Below are positions 54,252 through 63,694 of a DNA stretch of 64,000 bases, piece by piece; the stretch's first letter is position 1; the number at the start of each line of letters is the position of its first letter. Made by a program: the position numbers and the translations under genes. The notes below the pieces were generated by a model. That model made no database searches. It was given only the letters and a program-made list of their open reading frames with translations, and was not told the origin of the DNA. Source of the DNA: Ignavibacteria bacterium (lineage in GTDB: Bacteria; Bacteroidota; Ignavibacteria; Tepidaquicellales; Tepidaquicellaceae); contig JAEUSI010000003.1 in assembly GCA_016788375.1 (NCBI GenBank), positions 29,312-93,311 on the forward strand. The letters are read 5' to 3'.

Positions 54252-55757
54252 TCAGTGCAGTCCGCCGTCATTTGCTGACTTCAGCTGATCCATCACCTTG
54301 TCCAGATTAAATGAACCGGGCTTTTGGCTCGGCGGATAATCTACAAGAGACTGTATCTGGGAAGCAACAATTGCCTGAGCTCCCATTAATACAAAAGCCC
54401 TGTCAAGATACCAGTCGTAATAAGTATTTGAATTCTCATCTGCACGCTCAAATGGATCTCGTCTTAAATGGAACAATTTTGGTGCTCTCAGTTCTACAAA
54501 TGGCTCCAGCCAGCACTGTAATTGCTTTGCTCTCTGCTCCATGAATACCGCTTTCCAGTCTCCGAATCTCAGCGCTACAAGTTTTGCATCGTCATTTACA
54601 TAAAAAAATGAATTTCTGGGACTTTCTTTAACTTTCCCTTCGAAATAAGGGAGCATATTGAAACCGTCAATATGAACTTTGAATGTCTTCTTACCCGCCT
54701 TATGACCAGTCAATAATTTTTTACTGGTTTCCGGCTCTCCTGCTGCTGCAAGCAAAGTCGGAAGCCAGTCCTGATGAGAAACAATACCGTTCAGAGTTTT
54801 TCCGGCAGGAAAATGTTTTGGCCATCTTGCAAATGCAGGCACACGAAATGCGCCTTCCCAGTTTGTATTCTTCTCGCTTCTGAATGGAGTAATACCTGCA
54901 TCCGGCCATGTATTGAAATGTGGTCCGTTATCGGTTGAATACATTACTATTGTATCTTCCGCAATTCCGAGCTTATCCAGTCTGTCAAGAAGTTTTCCCA
55001 CGGATTCATCATGAGCAACCATTGTATCATTATATGGACCCTGTCCGCTCTTTCCTTCATCAGATTTTTTACAGTGTGTTCTGAAATGCATATGAGTTGA
55101 ATTCCACCAAATAAAAAAAGGCTTATCATCCCTGACTGCTTTGTCCATAAATTCAATTGTCTTCTTGGTTACTTCATCATCAATGGTCTCCATGCGTTTT
55201 TTTGTAAGAGGTCCGGTGTCTTTTATAGGACCGCCTGCAAAACTGTGAATCACGCCTCTTGGGCCAAATTTTTTCTTGAATGCAGGATCTTTCGGATAGT
55301 CATAATTCTCAGGTTCTTCTTCGGCATTCAGATGGTAAAGGTTTCCGAAGAATTCATCGAAGCCGTGATTCGTCGGTAAGAATTCATCCCTGTCCCCGAG
55401 GTGATTCTTTCCGAATTGTCCCGTAACATATCCGAGCGGTTTTAATAATTCCGCAATTGTAGGGTCGCCTTTCTGAAGACCTTCCGGAGCTCCCGGCATA
55501 CCTACTTTGGTTAACCCTGTACGAAGAGGATTCTGACCAGTTATAAATGCTGCCCTTCCCGCAGTGCAGCTTTGCTGACCATAATAATCCGTAAACGAAA
55601 TTCCTTCGTGGGCTATACGGTCTATGTTAGGAGTTTCGTATCCCATCATCCCGCGGTTGTTGAAACTGATATTCCATGTTCCTATATCATCTCCCCAAAT
55701 TATAAGGATATTTGGTTTTTTATTAGATGAATCTGATTTCTTTGTTTGTTTTGCCAT
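54252..55757 (-). CDS. arylsulfatase-type sulfatase, C-T-A-G-R site
   Basis: 501 residues. I-I-W-G-D-D-I-G (D23 and D24) is the metal-binding start of the alkaline-phosphatase superfamily sulfatases. The catalytic residue C64 lies in C-T-A-G-R, the CxAxR form of the formylglycine motif rather than CxPxR, then A-A-F-I-T-G-Q. S-T-D-N-G-P-H is the second metal block. It needs conversion of C64 to formylglycine; no maturase (anSME or FGE) is in the window. No signal peptide is seen, so the location is uncertain. It is downstream of the larger sulfatase on the same strand. Confidence 0.92.
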   Translation of the reverse strand: MAKQTKKSDSSNKKPNILIIWGDDIGTWNISFNNRGMMGYETPNIDRIAHEGISFTDYYGQQSCTAGRAAFITGQNPLRTGLTKVGMPGAPEGLQKGDPTIAELLKPLGYVTGQFGKNHLGDRDEFLPTNHGFDEFFGNLYHLNAEEEPENYDYPKDPAFKKKFGPRGVIHSFAGGPIKDTGPLTKKRMETIDDEVTKKTIEFMDKAVRDDKPFFIWWNSTHMHFRTHCKKSDEGKSGQGPYNDTMVAHDESVGKLLDRLDKLGIAEDTIVMYSTDNGPHFNTWPDAGITPFRSEKNTNWEGAFRVPAFARWPKHFPAGKTLNGIVSHQDWLPTLLAAAGEPETSKKLLTGHKAGKKTFKVHIDGFNMLPYFEGKVKESPRNSFFYVNDDAKLVALRFGDWKAVFMEQRAKQLQCWLEPFVELRAPKLFHLRRDPFERADENSNTYYDWYLDRAFVLMGAQAIVASQIQSLVDYPPSQKPGSFNLDKVMDQLKSANDGGLH

Positions 55758-55880
55758 GACAATAGTTTTTAGTTTTTTTGAATTCGTTAATCACTTCTCT
55801 TTCCTTAATTACATTTCTTATACTTTATGTCACAAAATCATTAAGAAATACTCATATTGGTTATTCCTGAGTCTCTGTTT

Positions 55881-55930
55881 AAATCCAAAATCGTAAATAA
55901 AAGATCTAAAATCGTAAAATCCAAATTCCA
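55881..55930 (-). repeat. GATTTTAGAT-type repeat tail after sulfatase
   Basis: On the minus strand this contains several copies of GATTTTRGATYT-like units plus TAATTGGAATTT just after the sulfatase stop. The same arrangement follows the partial sulfatase near 63620-63685. Confidence 0.7.
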
Positions 55931-55937
55931 ATTACAC

Positions 55938-58328
55938 CTACTGCTTTGCAATTGCCATATTGACTTTATCTTCAGCTGTCACAAGGTGATTATGGTCATC
56001 TTCACCTGTTTCAATCTGAACCCAGTTGATCACACCATTAAATTTATTTCCCGCAGGACCGTAATCTGTAGATGCAGGAGAACCGCTGTCTGAGCCTACG
56101 TCACACGCCTCATCAGCTGAATATCCCATAGGTATGGTTTTTTCTACTCTGCCTCTGCCTGCCTGCTTGCCGTCATAGTATAGAGTAACATCTCCGCCTT
56201 TTGCAAGTCCTCCTCCGTCATATTTGAATTCAACTCTCAATTGGTGTTTACCTGAAGGTATAGCTGTTTCAGCTTCAGTCATATAATAATCTATTCCGAA
56301 GAAATTGAAACAATACTTAAGCTTTCCGTCTTTTGCATATAAACTCCATCCTCCGACTTCTCCGCCCTGTGTAATGATAACACCGTTTGGAGTTACCCCA
56401 TCCGGAATTTCGACATCTGCAGTTACAGAATAAGATTTATTTTTTAAAGTAAGGATACAATGTTCAGCTACTCTCATTCCGCTGAATAAGATTTGTTTGT
56501 TTCCCTTTATCAGCTCCGGACGACCTGCAATATCAGGATTGAACCTTTCAAAGCCTCGGTCATCAAGAGGAACGACATTATATTTTGTTGCTTCTATCAG
56601 CCAGAGTCTTTGCAACTCTGCAAGCCTTTCAGGATTTTCCTTTGCAATATTTTTTGACTGTGTCCAGTCATCAGGACCGTATAACTCCCAGACATCTGAA
56701 TCAAAAGGCGGAGGTATTTCTGCACTCCAAGGAGTTCTGTGTTTTGTAACTGCCGTCCAGCCGTTATGATAAATTCCTCTGTTTCCCATCATTTCAAAAT
56801 ACTGAACATTATGATTTTCCGGTGCGCTTGCATTATCGAAAGTTTCTGCAAAACTAACTCCTTCGAAAGGAGCCTGCTGAATGCTGTTCACGATTGCCGG
56901 CTCAGGAATTCCTGTAACTTCAAGTATAGTTTTTGCAACATCGATTACATGATGAAACTGATTCCGCACTTCGCCTTTGGCTTTTATTCCTTTCGGCCAA
57001 TGTACTATCATTCCGTTGCGTGTTCCTCCCCAGTGCGAAGCAACCTGCTTAGTCCACTGATAAGGTGTGCACAATGAGTGAGCCCAGCCTACCGCATAAT
57101 GATTGTAAGCTTTTGTAGTTCCGAAATCATCTATTTTACTTAAAAGAAAATCAGTAGTCTCTATCCCCGGCATTCCGTTCAGAGTTGTCATTTCATTAAA
57201 ACATCCGTTAAAAGTCCCCTCTGCAGATGCACCATTGTCTCCTATTATTAAAAAAATTAATGTTTCATCCATAATACCCAGGTCTTCTATTGCATCGAAA
57301 ATTTTCCCGATGCAATGATCAGTCTGTTCCATAAATCCGGCATAGATTTCCATTTCACGTGCAAGTACAGGTTTTAATTTATCTTCGGTTTCTTCCCAGG
57401 AAGGAATCTCTTTATGCCTTTCAGTAAGAACTGCATCTTTGGGAATTACTCCGAGTTTTTTCTGACGTTCAAAAATTTCCTCTCTCAGTTTGTCCCAGCC
57501 GCCGTCAAATTTACCTTTATATTTATCTGACCATACCTTCGGTACGTGATGCGGAGCATGTGTAGCTCCGGGAGCATAATACATGAAAAAAGGTTTATCC
57601 GGCATTAATGCTTTCTGCTGACGAATCCAGGTAACAGCTCTTTCTGACAAATCATCATTCAATGTATATCCTTCTTCAGGAGTTTTTTCCGGTTCCACTG
57701 CAGTAGTTCCCTGATAAAGTCCCGGATAGTACTGATTTGCTTCTCCTCCTACAAATCCATAAAAGTACTCAAATCCCGATCCGGTCGGCCATTGGTGAAA
57801 CGGACCCACTGGAGTAACTTCCCAGCACGGAACTTCGTGGCATTTACCTAATTGTGCTGTCGAATAACCGTTGAGTTTCAGGATTTCAGCAATAGGAGCT
57901 TTGTTCTTCGGACGGATACTATTGTTTCCGGGAGCTGAAGTAGCCATCTCCGTGATCGCGCCCATACCGACAGAATGGTGATTTCTTCCGGTCAGCAATG
58001 CTGCACGTGAAGGAGAGCACAGAGCGGTTGTATGAAATTTTGTATATTTCAGTCCGCCGTTTGCAAGCTTCTCTATATTTGGAGTATTACATGGACCGCC
58101 AAAAGCACTTGAAGAGCCAAAACCGGCATCATCAATCAAAACAATGAGAACATTCGGCGCTCCTTTGGGAGGACGAAGTTCCGTGATCGGCGGATACTTT
58201 GTGTTTGGGTCTTTTGCATCGTAGGTTGTAAGTCCTACAAACTGCAAATCGGGAATCGGTAAAATGGTTCTGTTCAAACCGGAATTTGGATCTGGTTTGT
58301 TTTCTTTTGGAGATTCTTTCTTTGCCAT
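55938..58328 (-). CDS. large arylsulfatase, C-S-P-S-R site
   Basis: 796 residues. I-V-L-I-D-D-A-G-F (D66, D67) begins the catalytic domain, and the formylglycine site is C104 in A-L-C-S-P-S-R-A-A-L-L-T-G-R. I-I-G-D-N-G-A-S-A-E-G is the second metal block. From about residue 630 a C-terminal beta-sandwich domain follows (L-R-V-E-F-K-Y-D-G-G, V-T-L-Y-Y-D-G-K, V-G-S-D-S-G-S-P), similar to the end of the partial gene at 63695. No signal peptide is visible. Length and layout fit the large arylsulfatases of soil and marine bacteria. It may be co-transcribed with the amidohydrolase 61 bases upstream. Confidence 0.93.
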   Translation of the reverse strand: MAKKESPKENKPDPNSGLNRTILPIPDLQFVGLTTYDAKDPNTKYPPITELRPPKGAPNVLIVLIDDAGFGSSSAFGGPCNTPNIEKLANGGLKYTKFHTTALCSPSRAALLTGRNHHSVGMGAITEMATSAPGNNSIRPKNKAPIAEILKLNGYSTAQLGKCHEVPCWEVTPVGPFHQWPTGSGFEYFYGFVGGEANQYYPGLYQGTTAVEPEKTPEEGYTLNDDLSERAVTWIRQQKALMPDKPFFMYYAPGATHAPHHVPKVWSDKYKGKFDGGWDKLREEIFERQKKLGVIPKDAVLTERHKEIPSWEETEDKLKPVLAREMEIYAGFMEQTDHCIGKIFDAIEDLGIMDETLIFLIIGDNGASAEGTFNGCFNEMTTLNGMPGIETTDFLLSKIDDFGTTKAYNHYAVGWAHSLCTPYQWTKQVASHWGGTRNGMIVHWPKGIKAKGEVRNQFHHVIDVAKTILEVTGIPEPAIVNSIQQAPFEGVSFAETFDNASAPENHNVQYFEMMGNRGIYHNGWTAVTKHRTPWSAEIPPPFDSDVWELYGPDDWTQSKNIAKENPERLAELQRLWLIEATKYNVVPLDDRGFERFNPDIAGRPELIKGNKQILFSGMRVAEHCILTLKNKSYSVTADVEIPDGVTPNGVIITQGGEVGGWSLYAKDGKLKYCFNFFGIDYYMTEAETAIPSGKHQLRVEFKYDGGGLAKGGDVTLYYDGKQAGRGRVEKTIPMGYSADEACDVGSDSGSPASTDYGPAGNKFNGVINWVQIETGEDDHNHLVTAEDKVNMAIAKQ

Positions 58329-58389
58329 AGAGTGATTTATTTTGTTAAATTAATTTGAAAGAATTCAAAATAGAATATTTTAAATTATA

Positions 58390-60111
58390 TTACGATTCCT
58401 TTTTATAAATTGTCTTCCCTTCCTTCACTGTCTCAAATACTTTTATGTCTTTAATTTTCATCTGATCAACTTTCAAAGGATTCTGATCAAGTATCACCAG
58501 ATCCGCAAGCTTTCCTTCTTTGATTGAACCTTTTGTCTTTTCTTCAAAATACTGATGAGCCGCATTTATTGTTATACACTGTAGCGCCTGATACGGCATG
58601 ATTCTTTCGTCTGTGCCCAGCAAAACTCCGCTTCGCGTTTTACGGTTTACTGCTGTCCAAACAACCATCATCTGATCAATTGGCAGCACATTAAAGTCAG
58701 TGTGAATAGTTGGTTTAAGATTCAATTTTATTGCACTGTTTACAGGACTGATAAATGAAGCCTGCTCCATCCCCCTGTTAATAATGTGAGCGTCACCGAA
58801 GAAAAAAGTATGTTCAGGATACAATGCAGGAATGATGTTAAATTCTTTATACTTTTCCAGCTGGTCTTTACGGACAAACTGTGAATGTATCACAGTTGTT
58901 CTTCTGTCTTTTGATCTATCAACGCCGGCTTTCTCATGAGCTTTCAGAATCATATCTATAGTTGCGTCACCGTTGCCGTGGATTAATACCTGAACATTGT
59001 TATCGTATAAATACTTTATCCACTTATCAAGTGAATCCTGGGGAAATGTTGGTTCACCCGTCCAGTTCTTCTCGCCTGCCGGTCCGCCTGTAAGATAGGG
59101 AGTTGTGAAGTATGCAGTCCTTCCCTGAGGAGAGCCGTCCATAGTGATTTTCACACCGCCGATTTTTAAATGATTATTATATTTACCGAATTCAGAAAAA
59201 GGATGTTTCTTCAGAACAGGATTAACTTCAAGAATAAAAGGATATACGGTAACATCAATGAACAGAGCGTTTTGCTTTGCACCGTTTTCAATTATTTCAA
59301 GATCGGCAAAGTGCGTAGCTCCTTCCTGAGCTGTTGTAACTCCGGCTTCTGCATAAATCATCTGCCCGTCTTTAAGCTGCTGAAGCTGCTGTTCCGGCGT
59401 AGGTTTCGGAAGATTTGCAAAAATCGGAAGAAATGCTGTTTCCATTATTAGTCCGTAAGGTTCATTCGTACCAGGCTTCCGGACAATAACGCCTCCTTCC
59501 GGAGTAACTGTCTTATCGCTGAACCCGAATTTTTTCTGAGCCGCTGAATTTAATACTCCTCCGTGTAGTGAGACGTGAATAACCATTACAGGATTATCCG
59601 GAAATTCTTTATCGAGGTCATCACGGCTGAGCAGTACTCCTCCGGGCATTTGAGTATCATCATAACCATATCCTATTATGAGTTCATCTTTCGGGATATT
59701 TTTCTTAGTCTGAAAATCTTTTAGCGCAGCAATTATTCCGTTAACATCGTTTCCTGTACCAACCGGTGCCGGCGAACAATTCGCCTGCGAAGTCATCGAA
59801 AGTGAATTTATAAAATGACTGTGAGGGTCAATAAAGCCCGGAAGCATTGTCTTGCCTTTAAGATCATTCATCTTTGTTGAGTCACCTTTCAGCTTTTCAG
59901 CATCAGCTTTCTTTCCGACAAAAATTATTTTGCCATTCTTTACTGCAACAGCTTCAACATAAGAAGCGCTGTCACCTTCCATTGTGATGATATCGCCGCC
60001 GAAGTAAATTGCATCGACAGCATCTTTGGAAGAAGTCTTTTGAGTTGACTGATTACAGCCTGCAAAAACGAATACAGTAAGTACAGTTGTTATTAGATTT
60101 CTTATTGTCAT
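58390..60111 (-). CDS. YtcJ-like amidohydrolase lipoprotein
   Basis: 573 residues. A signal peptide ends in a lipobox (V-F-A-G-C, C19), so it is likely membrane-anchored. The amidohydrolase 3 domain has G-F-I-D-P-H-S-H-F and later H-G-N-G-D-A-T and H-T-D-F-N-V. The C-terminus has G-K-L-A-D-L-V-I-L-D-Q-N-P. Such enzymes cleave amides, often of N-acyl or carbamate groups. The substrate is unknown. It is followed by the large sulfatase after 61 bases and is probably in one operon with it. Confidence 0.92.
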   Translation of the reverse strand: MTIRNLITTVLTVFVFAGCNQSTQKTSSKDAVDAIYFGGDIITMEGDSASYVEAVAVKNGKIIFVGKKADAEKLKGDSTKMNDLKGKTMLPGFIDPHSHFINSLSMTSQANCSPAPVGTGNDVNGIIAALKDFQTKKNIPKDELIIGYGYDDTQMPGGVLLSRDDLDKEFPDNPVMVIHVSLHGGVLNSAAQKKFGFSDKTVTPEGGVIVRKPGTNEPYGLIMETAFLPIFANLPKPTPEQQLQQLKDGQMIYAEAGVTTAQEGATHFADLEIIENGAKQNALFIDVTVYPFILEVNPVLKKHPFSEFGKYNNHLKIGGVKITMDGSPQGRTAYFTTPYLTGGPAGEKNWTGEPTFPQDSLDKWIKYLYDNNVQVLIHGNGDATIDMILKAHEKAGVDRSKDRRTTVIHSQFVRKDQLEKYKEFNIIPALYPEHTFFFGDAHIINRGMEQASFISPVNSAIKLNLKPTIHTDFNVLPIDQMMVVWTAVNRKTRSGVLLGTDERIMPYQALQCITINAAHQYFEEKTKGSIKEGKLADLVILDQNPLKVDQMKIKDIKVFETVKEGKTIYKKES

Positions 60112-60253
60112 ATTTTTTTAAATTCAATGATCTTTCAAATTTTTTGAAATATTTTTTTCAATAATTCTGCAATTCAACGAATCGGATTATTGAGTCAGAG
60201 CTCTTCATATACCCGGAGAATATGAATAAGATTATTGATATTTTACAATATCA

Positions 60254-61177
60254 TTATTTAATTAAGAGCATCCTTTTAGTATCTGTGAATCTCTCAGTAA
60301 TTAACTTATATAAATATATTCCGCTTGTCAGAGAAGTACTTTCGAAAATGACTTCGTATTTGCCGGGAGTTTGTGGTTCATTTACAAGCGATACAATTTC
60401 TTTTCCGAGTATGTCATAGACAGCCAGTTTTACAAAACTAATTTCCGGAATGTCGTACCGGATGCTTGTAGACGGATTAAAAGGATTCGGATAGTTTTGA
60501 AAGAGACTATAGACAGATGGTATCTGAATATTTTGATTAAGAGTTCCTGTTAAACCTAATGTAATACCGGTATTGTGAACAACCCCCGTACTCTCACCCC
60601 ATATAAATGGACATGAAGTACCCGCAGAAGAACTGTTTCTTCTGACCTGAGAAATCAAAATATTTGTTGCTGAACTAAAGCCGCTTGCTCCCGGAGCTCC
60701 GCATTGCTGAACATCAATAATTAAACTCTGAGAAGGATCAAATGTAAATTGTCTGTCAAGTTGAATTGTAAGCCACTGTGCCGCAGGTGAGGAAAGAGTA
60801 ACAGTTGGTCTATAATAAACAGTATCAAGCTGCCCGCTAAACCATTCACCGTTGACTAAGTTTATTAAATCAGTTTGACCCATTTTAATGACAAAATCTG
60901 AATATGTAAAAGGACCTAAAGAAAGGTTTCCTATCATAAAAGAAACACTGGTAATATTTCCTGCAACTGCAGGTGATGGCTGATTAAAGTCTCCCGGCCG
61001 GTAAAGCACCTGTATCCTTTTTCCTGCAGCGACATTAAAGGGAAAAGCATTTCCACCTGTAGTATTATTATAGTTATAGTATTGAGGAGTTTGTGCTTTA
61101 GAAAAAGATACAAATACTAAATTAAAGATCAAAAGTGAATAAGCAATTTCTAATTTGAATATTTTAAATAATTTCAT
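60254..61177 (-). CDS. secreted protein with T9SS sorting domain in sulfatase locus
   Basis: 307 residues with a signal peptide ending S-K-A-Q. The mature N-terminal part (T-G-G-N-A-F-P-F-N, Q-V-L-Y-R-P-G-D-F, L-I-I-D-V-Q-Q-C) is a beta-sandwich-like domain seen in T9SS cargo of this group. The last 80 residues are the sorting domain with N-Y-P-N-P-F-N-P-S-T. It sits between the two amidohydrolase genes on the same strand, so its export may be linked to the breakdown of a sulfated or acylated substrate outside the cell. Function unproven. Confidence 0.87.
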   Translation of the reverse strand: MKLFKIFKLEIAYSLLIFNLVFVSFSKAQTPQYYNYNNTTGGNAFPFNVAAGKRIQVLYRPGDFNQPSPAVAGNITSVSFMIGNLSLGPFTYSDFVIKMGQTDLINLVNGEWFSGQLDTVYYRPTVTLSSPAAQWLTIQLDRQFTFDPSQSLIIDVQQCGAPGASGFSSATNILISQVRRNSSSAGTSCPFIWGESTGVVHNTGITLGLTGTLNQNIQIPSVYSLFQNYPNPFNPSTSIRYDIPEISFVKLAVYDILGKEIVSLVNEPQTPGKYEVIFESTSLTSGIYLYKLITERFTDTKRMLLIK

Positions 61178-61443
61178 TTCAATTTATTTAACTTTATTTA
61201 AATACGATTTCCTAAAGAACATTATGGAACTGAAAAAGAATCAGAATACTTTTTTTGAACACCGTCACAGTTGTATTAATTAATTATTTCTACACCCAAA
61301 TTCGATCATGATCTGTTCTGGACATTATCTAATATTTTCTCCTGCTCTCACGGATATGCTTTTAATATCATTTTTTTTGTAAAATATTTAATCACTTTAC
61401 CCGCTGGTGCAAGCCATGCGGTATACAAATTAGACAATAAATT

Positions 61444-63327
61444 TTAATGATTATCTTCGCCATGTGCTACTTTAAATATATGATCCATAGTATTTAAACC
61501 AAACAGAATATCTTTTTCATTAGGATTAATTTTGTATAATTCATTATATCCGGAATTCCTGCCTTCTGCAGGAGAATTAACTTTCAGAACTCGTCCTTCA
61601 ACTATTGTTCCCCAGACAGTAATATCCTTTATTTTCAAAGGATCACAGGTCACAGGATTATCATCCAGAATAGTAAAATTTGCAAGTTTATCCGGCACAA
61701 TACTTCCCACTTCATTTTCCAGCTGAAGCGAATATGCAGCATCAAATGTAACTGCCTTAAGAGCTCCGGCTCTGCTGACACGCTGTCTATCTCCTGCAAT
61801 TCGTCCGGAAGTTGTAACACGGTTTACTGCACAGTACATAAGGTACAATGGATCAGCCGGTGCCATCGGCATATCAGAGTGGAAAGAAAAAGAAATGTCC
61901 GATCTTTCCACATCTCCGAGTCTTACCATCTGGTCAGAACGTTCAGGTCCGAGACCATTTTTGCTGTAAACATCTGCCAGAGCAACAGTGTAATATGGAT
62001 TTCCGCTGACTATACAGCCCAGTTTCTTGATCCGTTCAACCTGATCAGAGGCACTTACTGCAAAATGAACGATTACGGTTCTGTGATCATTTCGCGGATT
62101 TCTTTTCATATTATTCTCAACTGTATTCAGCACTCTGTCCAAACCTGCATCACCGTTTACATGAACATGAATTTGGTAACCGGCATCCCAATAAAGAGTA
62201 AATAGTCTTTCGAACAATTCAGGATCGGTTAGCCACTCACCTTTGTGACCGTCAAGATAAGGATCTCGAACCTGCATAAGTTGCGAATAAATAGCTCCGT
62301 CCGAAAAAAGTTTTACCTGATTTGGCAGTATAGATGTCATTCCGTTATACCAGGATTCCAGATTTTTCGTCTCCTCTAAAAGAGTTTTGTCATTTGGAAA
62401 TTTGGCAACAATAGATTTAGCATCAGGAATAAAATAAAAACGAAATGGTGAAGAAGGTCCGGAATATTCAGAGTTTACAAAATCCTGTAAGGATTTCACA
62501 AGTATTCCACCCGGCTCACAGGCAAGCGTAATTCCTTTTGAATGCATATATTCTTTTGTCATTTCTAGTCCGTCCCGAAGTTTGTCCGGTGTAGCCACGG
62601 CAGTAACAAATTTCCCTACCACTCCAAAAAGTCCCTGTTCCCAGAATCTGCCTTCCTTAAAATCAGACTGCTCCTGAGCTGATTTACTCAGAGTAATTAT
62701 AAATTCCTCTGTTACACCGTATTTTTTTAGTGCTGCAGTATTTAGCGTGAACTCATGAGCTGAACGGTGCCATACTAATATAGGTCGTGTAGCGCTTATC
62801 TTGTCCAGATCCTCACGAACCAGTTTGCCGTAAAAGAAAGAATGATAACCCCAGCTGACCAAAGGTTCATCCGGATCCGTCATTTTCTTTTCCGCATCAG
62901 AAAGACGATTTAAAAAATCGGACCTGTCTTTTACGGCGCGGATAGTTCCGGTGGGCAGAACCCAGTCTTCAATGGCAAGTATTTCGGTTTCCATTGTAAG
63001 CGCTGCTAAAATCGGGTGATCATGCTGAGCAATAAATCCGGGTACTATTACTTTTTGTGAAAAGCGTGTATCGATATTATAGGACTGTTCACTTACAGCC
63101 TTTTTAACTTCTTCCAGAGAACCGACAGCCAGGATGCGCGAGTCTTTCACAGCAACTGCTTCGGCTTTGGGTTTATCAGTATCCAGGGTGATTACTTCTC
63201 TGGCAGTGTAAACGGTAATCTGCGGCATATTGCTAAAGCTTGAGCTCATGTCCTGTAAAGTTTGAGACTTTATACTGCATTGAATATAAAGTATCAGGAA
63301 TGAACCAAAAAATAATTTTTTTATCAT
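61444..63327 (-). CDS. YtcJ-like amidohydrolase (second copy)
   Basis: 627 residues with an N-terminal hydrophobic signal; a cysteine at residue 17 follows L-Y-I-Q, a poor lipobox. The domain has V-P-G-F-I-A-Q-H-D-H-P, H-V-H-V-N-G-D-A-G and D-K-L-A-N-F-T-I-L-D-D-N-P, the amidohydrolase 3 layout, but it differs enough from the 58390 gene that the two are not a recent duplication. It lies upstream of the T9SS gene and about 370 bases downstream of the partial sulfatase. Confidence 0.92.
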   Translation of the reverse strand: MIKKLFFGSFLILYIQCSIKSQTLQDMSSSFSNMPQITVYTAREVITLDTDKPKAEAVAVKDSRILAVGSLEEVKKAVSEQSYNIDTRFSQKVIVPGFIAQHDHPILAALTMETEILAIEDWVLPTGTIRAVKDRSDFLNRLSDAEKKMTDPDEPLVSWGYHSFFYGKLVREDLDKISATRPILVWHRSAHEFTLNTAALKKYGVTEEFIITLSKSAQEQSDFKEGRFWEQGLFGVVGKFVTAVATPDKLRDGLEMTKEYMHSKGITLACEPGGILVKSLQDFVNSEYSGPSSPFRFYFIPDAKSIVAKFPNDKTLLEETKNLESWYNGMTSILPNQVKLFSDGAIYSQLMQVRDPYLDGHKGEWLTDPELFERLFTLYWDAGYQIHVHVNGDAGLDRVLNTVENNMKRNPRNDHRTVIVHFAVSASDQVERIKKLGCIVSGNPYYTVALADVYSKNGLGPERSDQMVRLGDVERSDISFSFHSDMPMAPADPLYLMYCAVNRVTTSGRIAGDRQRVSRAGALKAVTFDAAYSLQLENEVGSIVPDKLANFTILDDNPVTCDPLKIKDITVWGTIVEGRVLKVNSPAEGRNSGYNELYKINPNEKDILFGLNTMDHIFKVAHGEDNH

Positions 63328-63694
63328 GTTTTTTCGAATTTTAAGAAGGTGATTAAAGAACTCCGGGAAGTAATTCCTTTTCGAATGCTCCTGTTTGCCG
63401 GTAATATAAACTGACTGAAATCAGCTATCCAGCAGCTGGTCAATCTGCTCACTTTCCATTTGTCCATTAAAATACTGCAAATCAGTATATTGGGTTTCTC
63501 AACCTCTTATCAACTCCTTTTTTTAAAATACAGTTATTAGAAATTCAACTTTGAAAATAATCTTCCCTTTTCCAGTACGCAACTTGGGAAAGAGAAGGAA
63601 TATTCGAAGTACAATTCATCCAAATCTAAAATCAAAGATCCAAAATCTAAAATCAAAAAATTTCAAATCCGAAATTCCAATTACCAAATTGAAA
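63328..63694. other. intergenic region with repeat tail
   Basis: About 370 bases between the partial sulfatase and an amidohydrolase, both minus strand. The part next to the sulfatase stop holds the repeat tail (63619-63685). The rest is AT-rich; a promoter for the amidohydrolase may lie here but is not clear. Confidence 0.5.
63619..63685 (-). repeat. GATTTTAGAT-type repeat tail after partial sulfatase
   Basis: On the minus strand there are repeated GATTTTAGATTT and GGATTT units, starting with TAATTGGAATTT 12 bases after the stop. It matches the tail of the 55938 sulfatase and belongs to a type of AT-rich tandem repeat I associate with this phylum. Confidence 0.75.
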
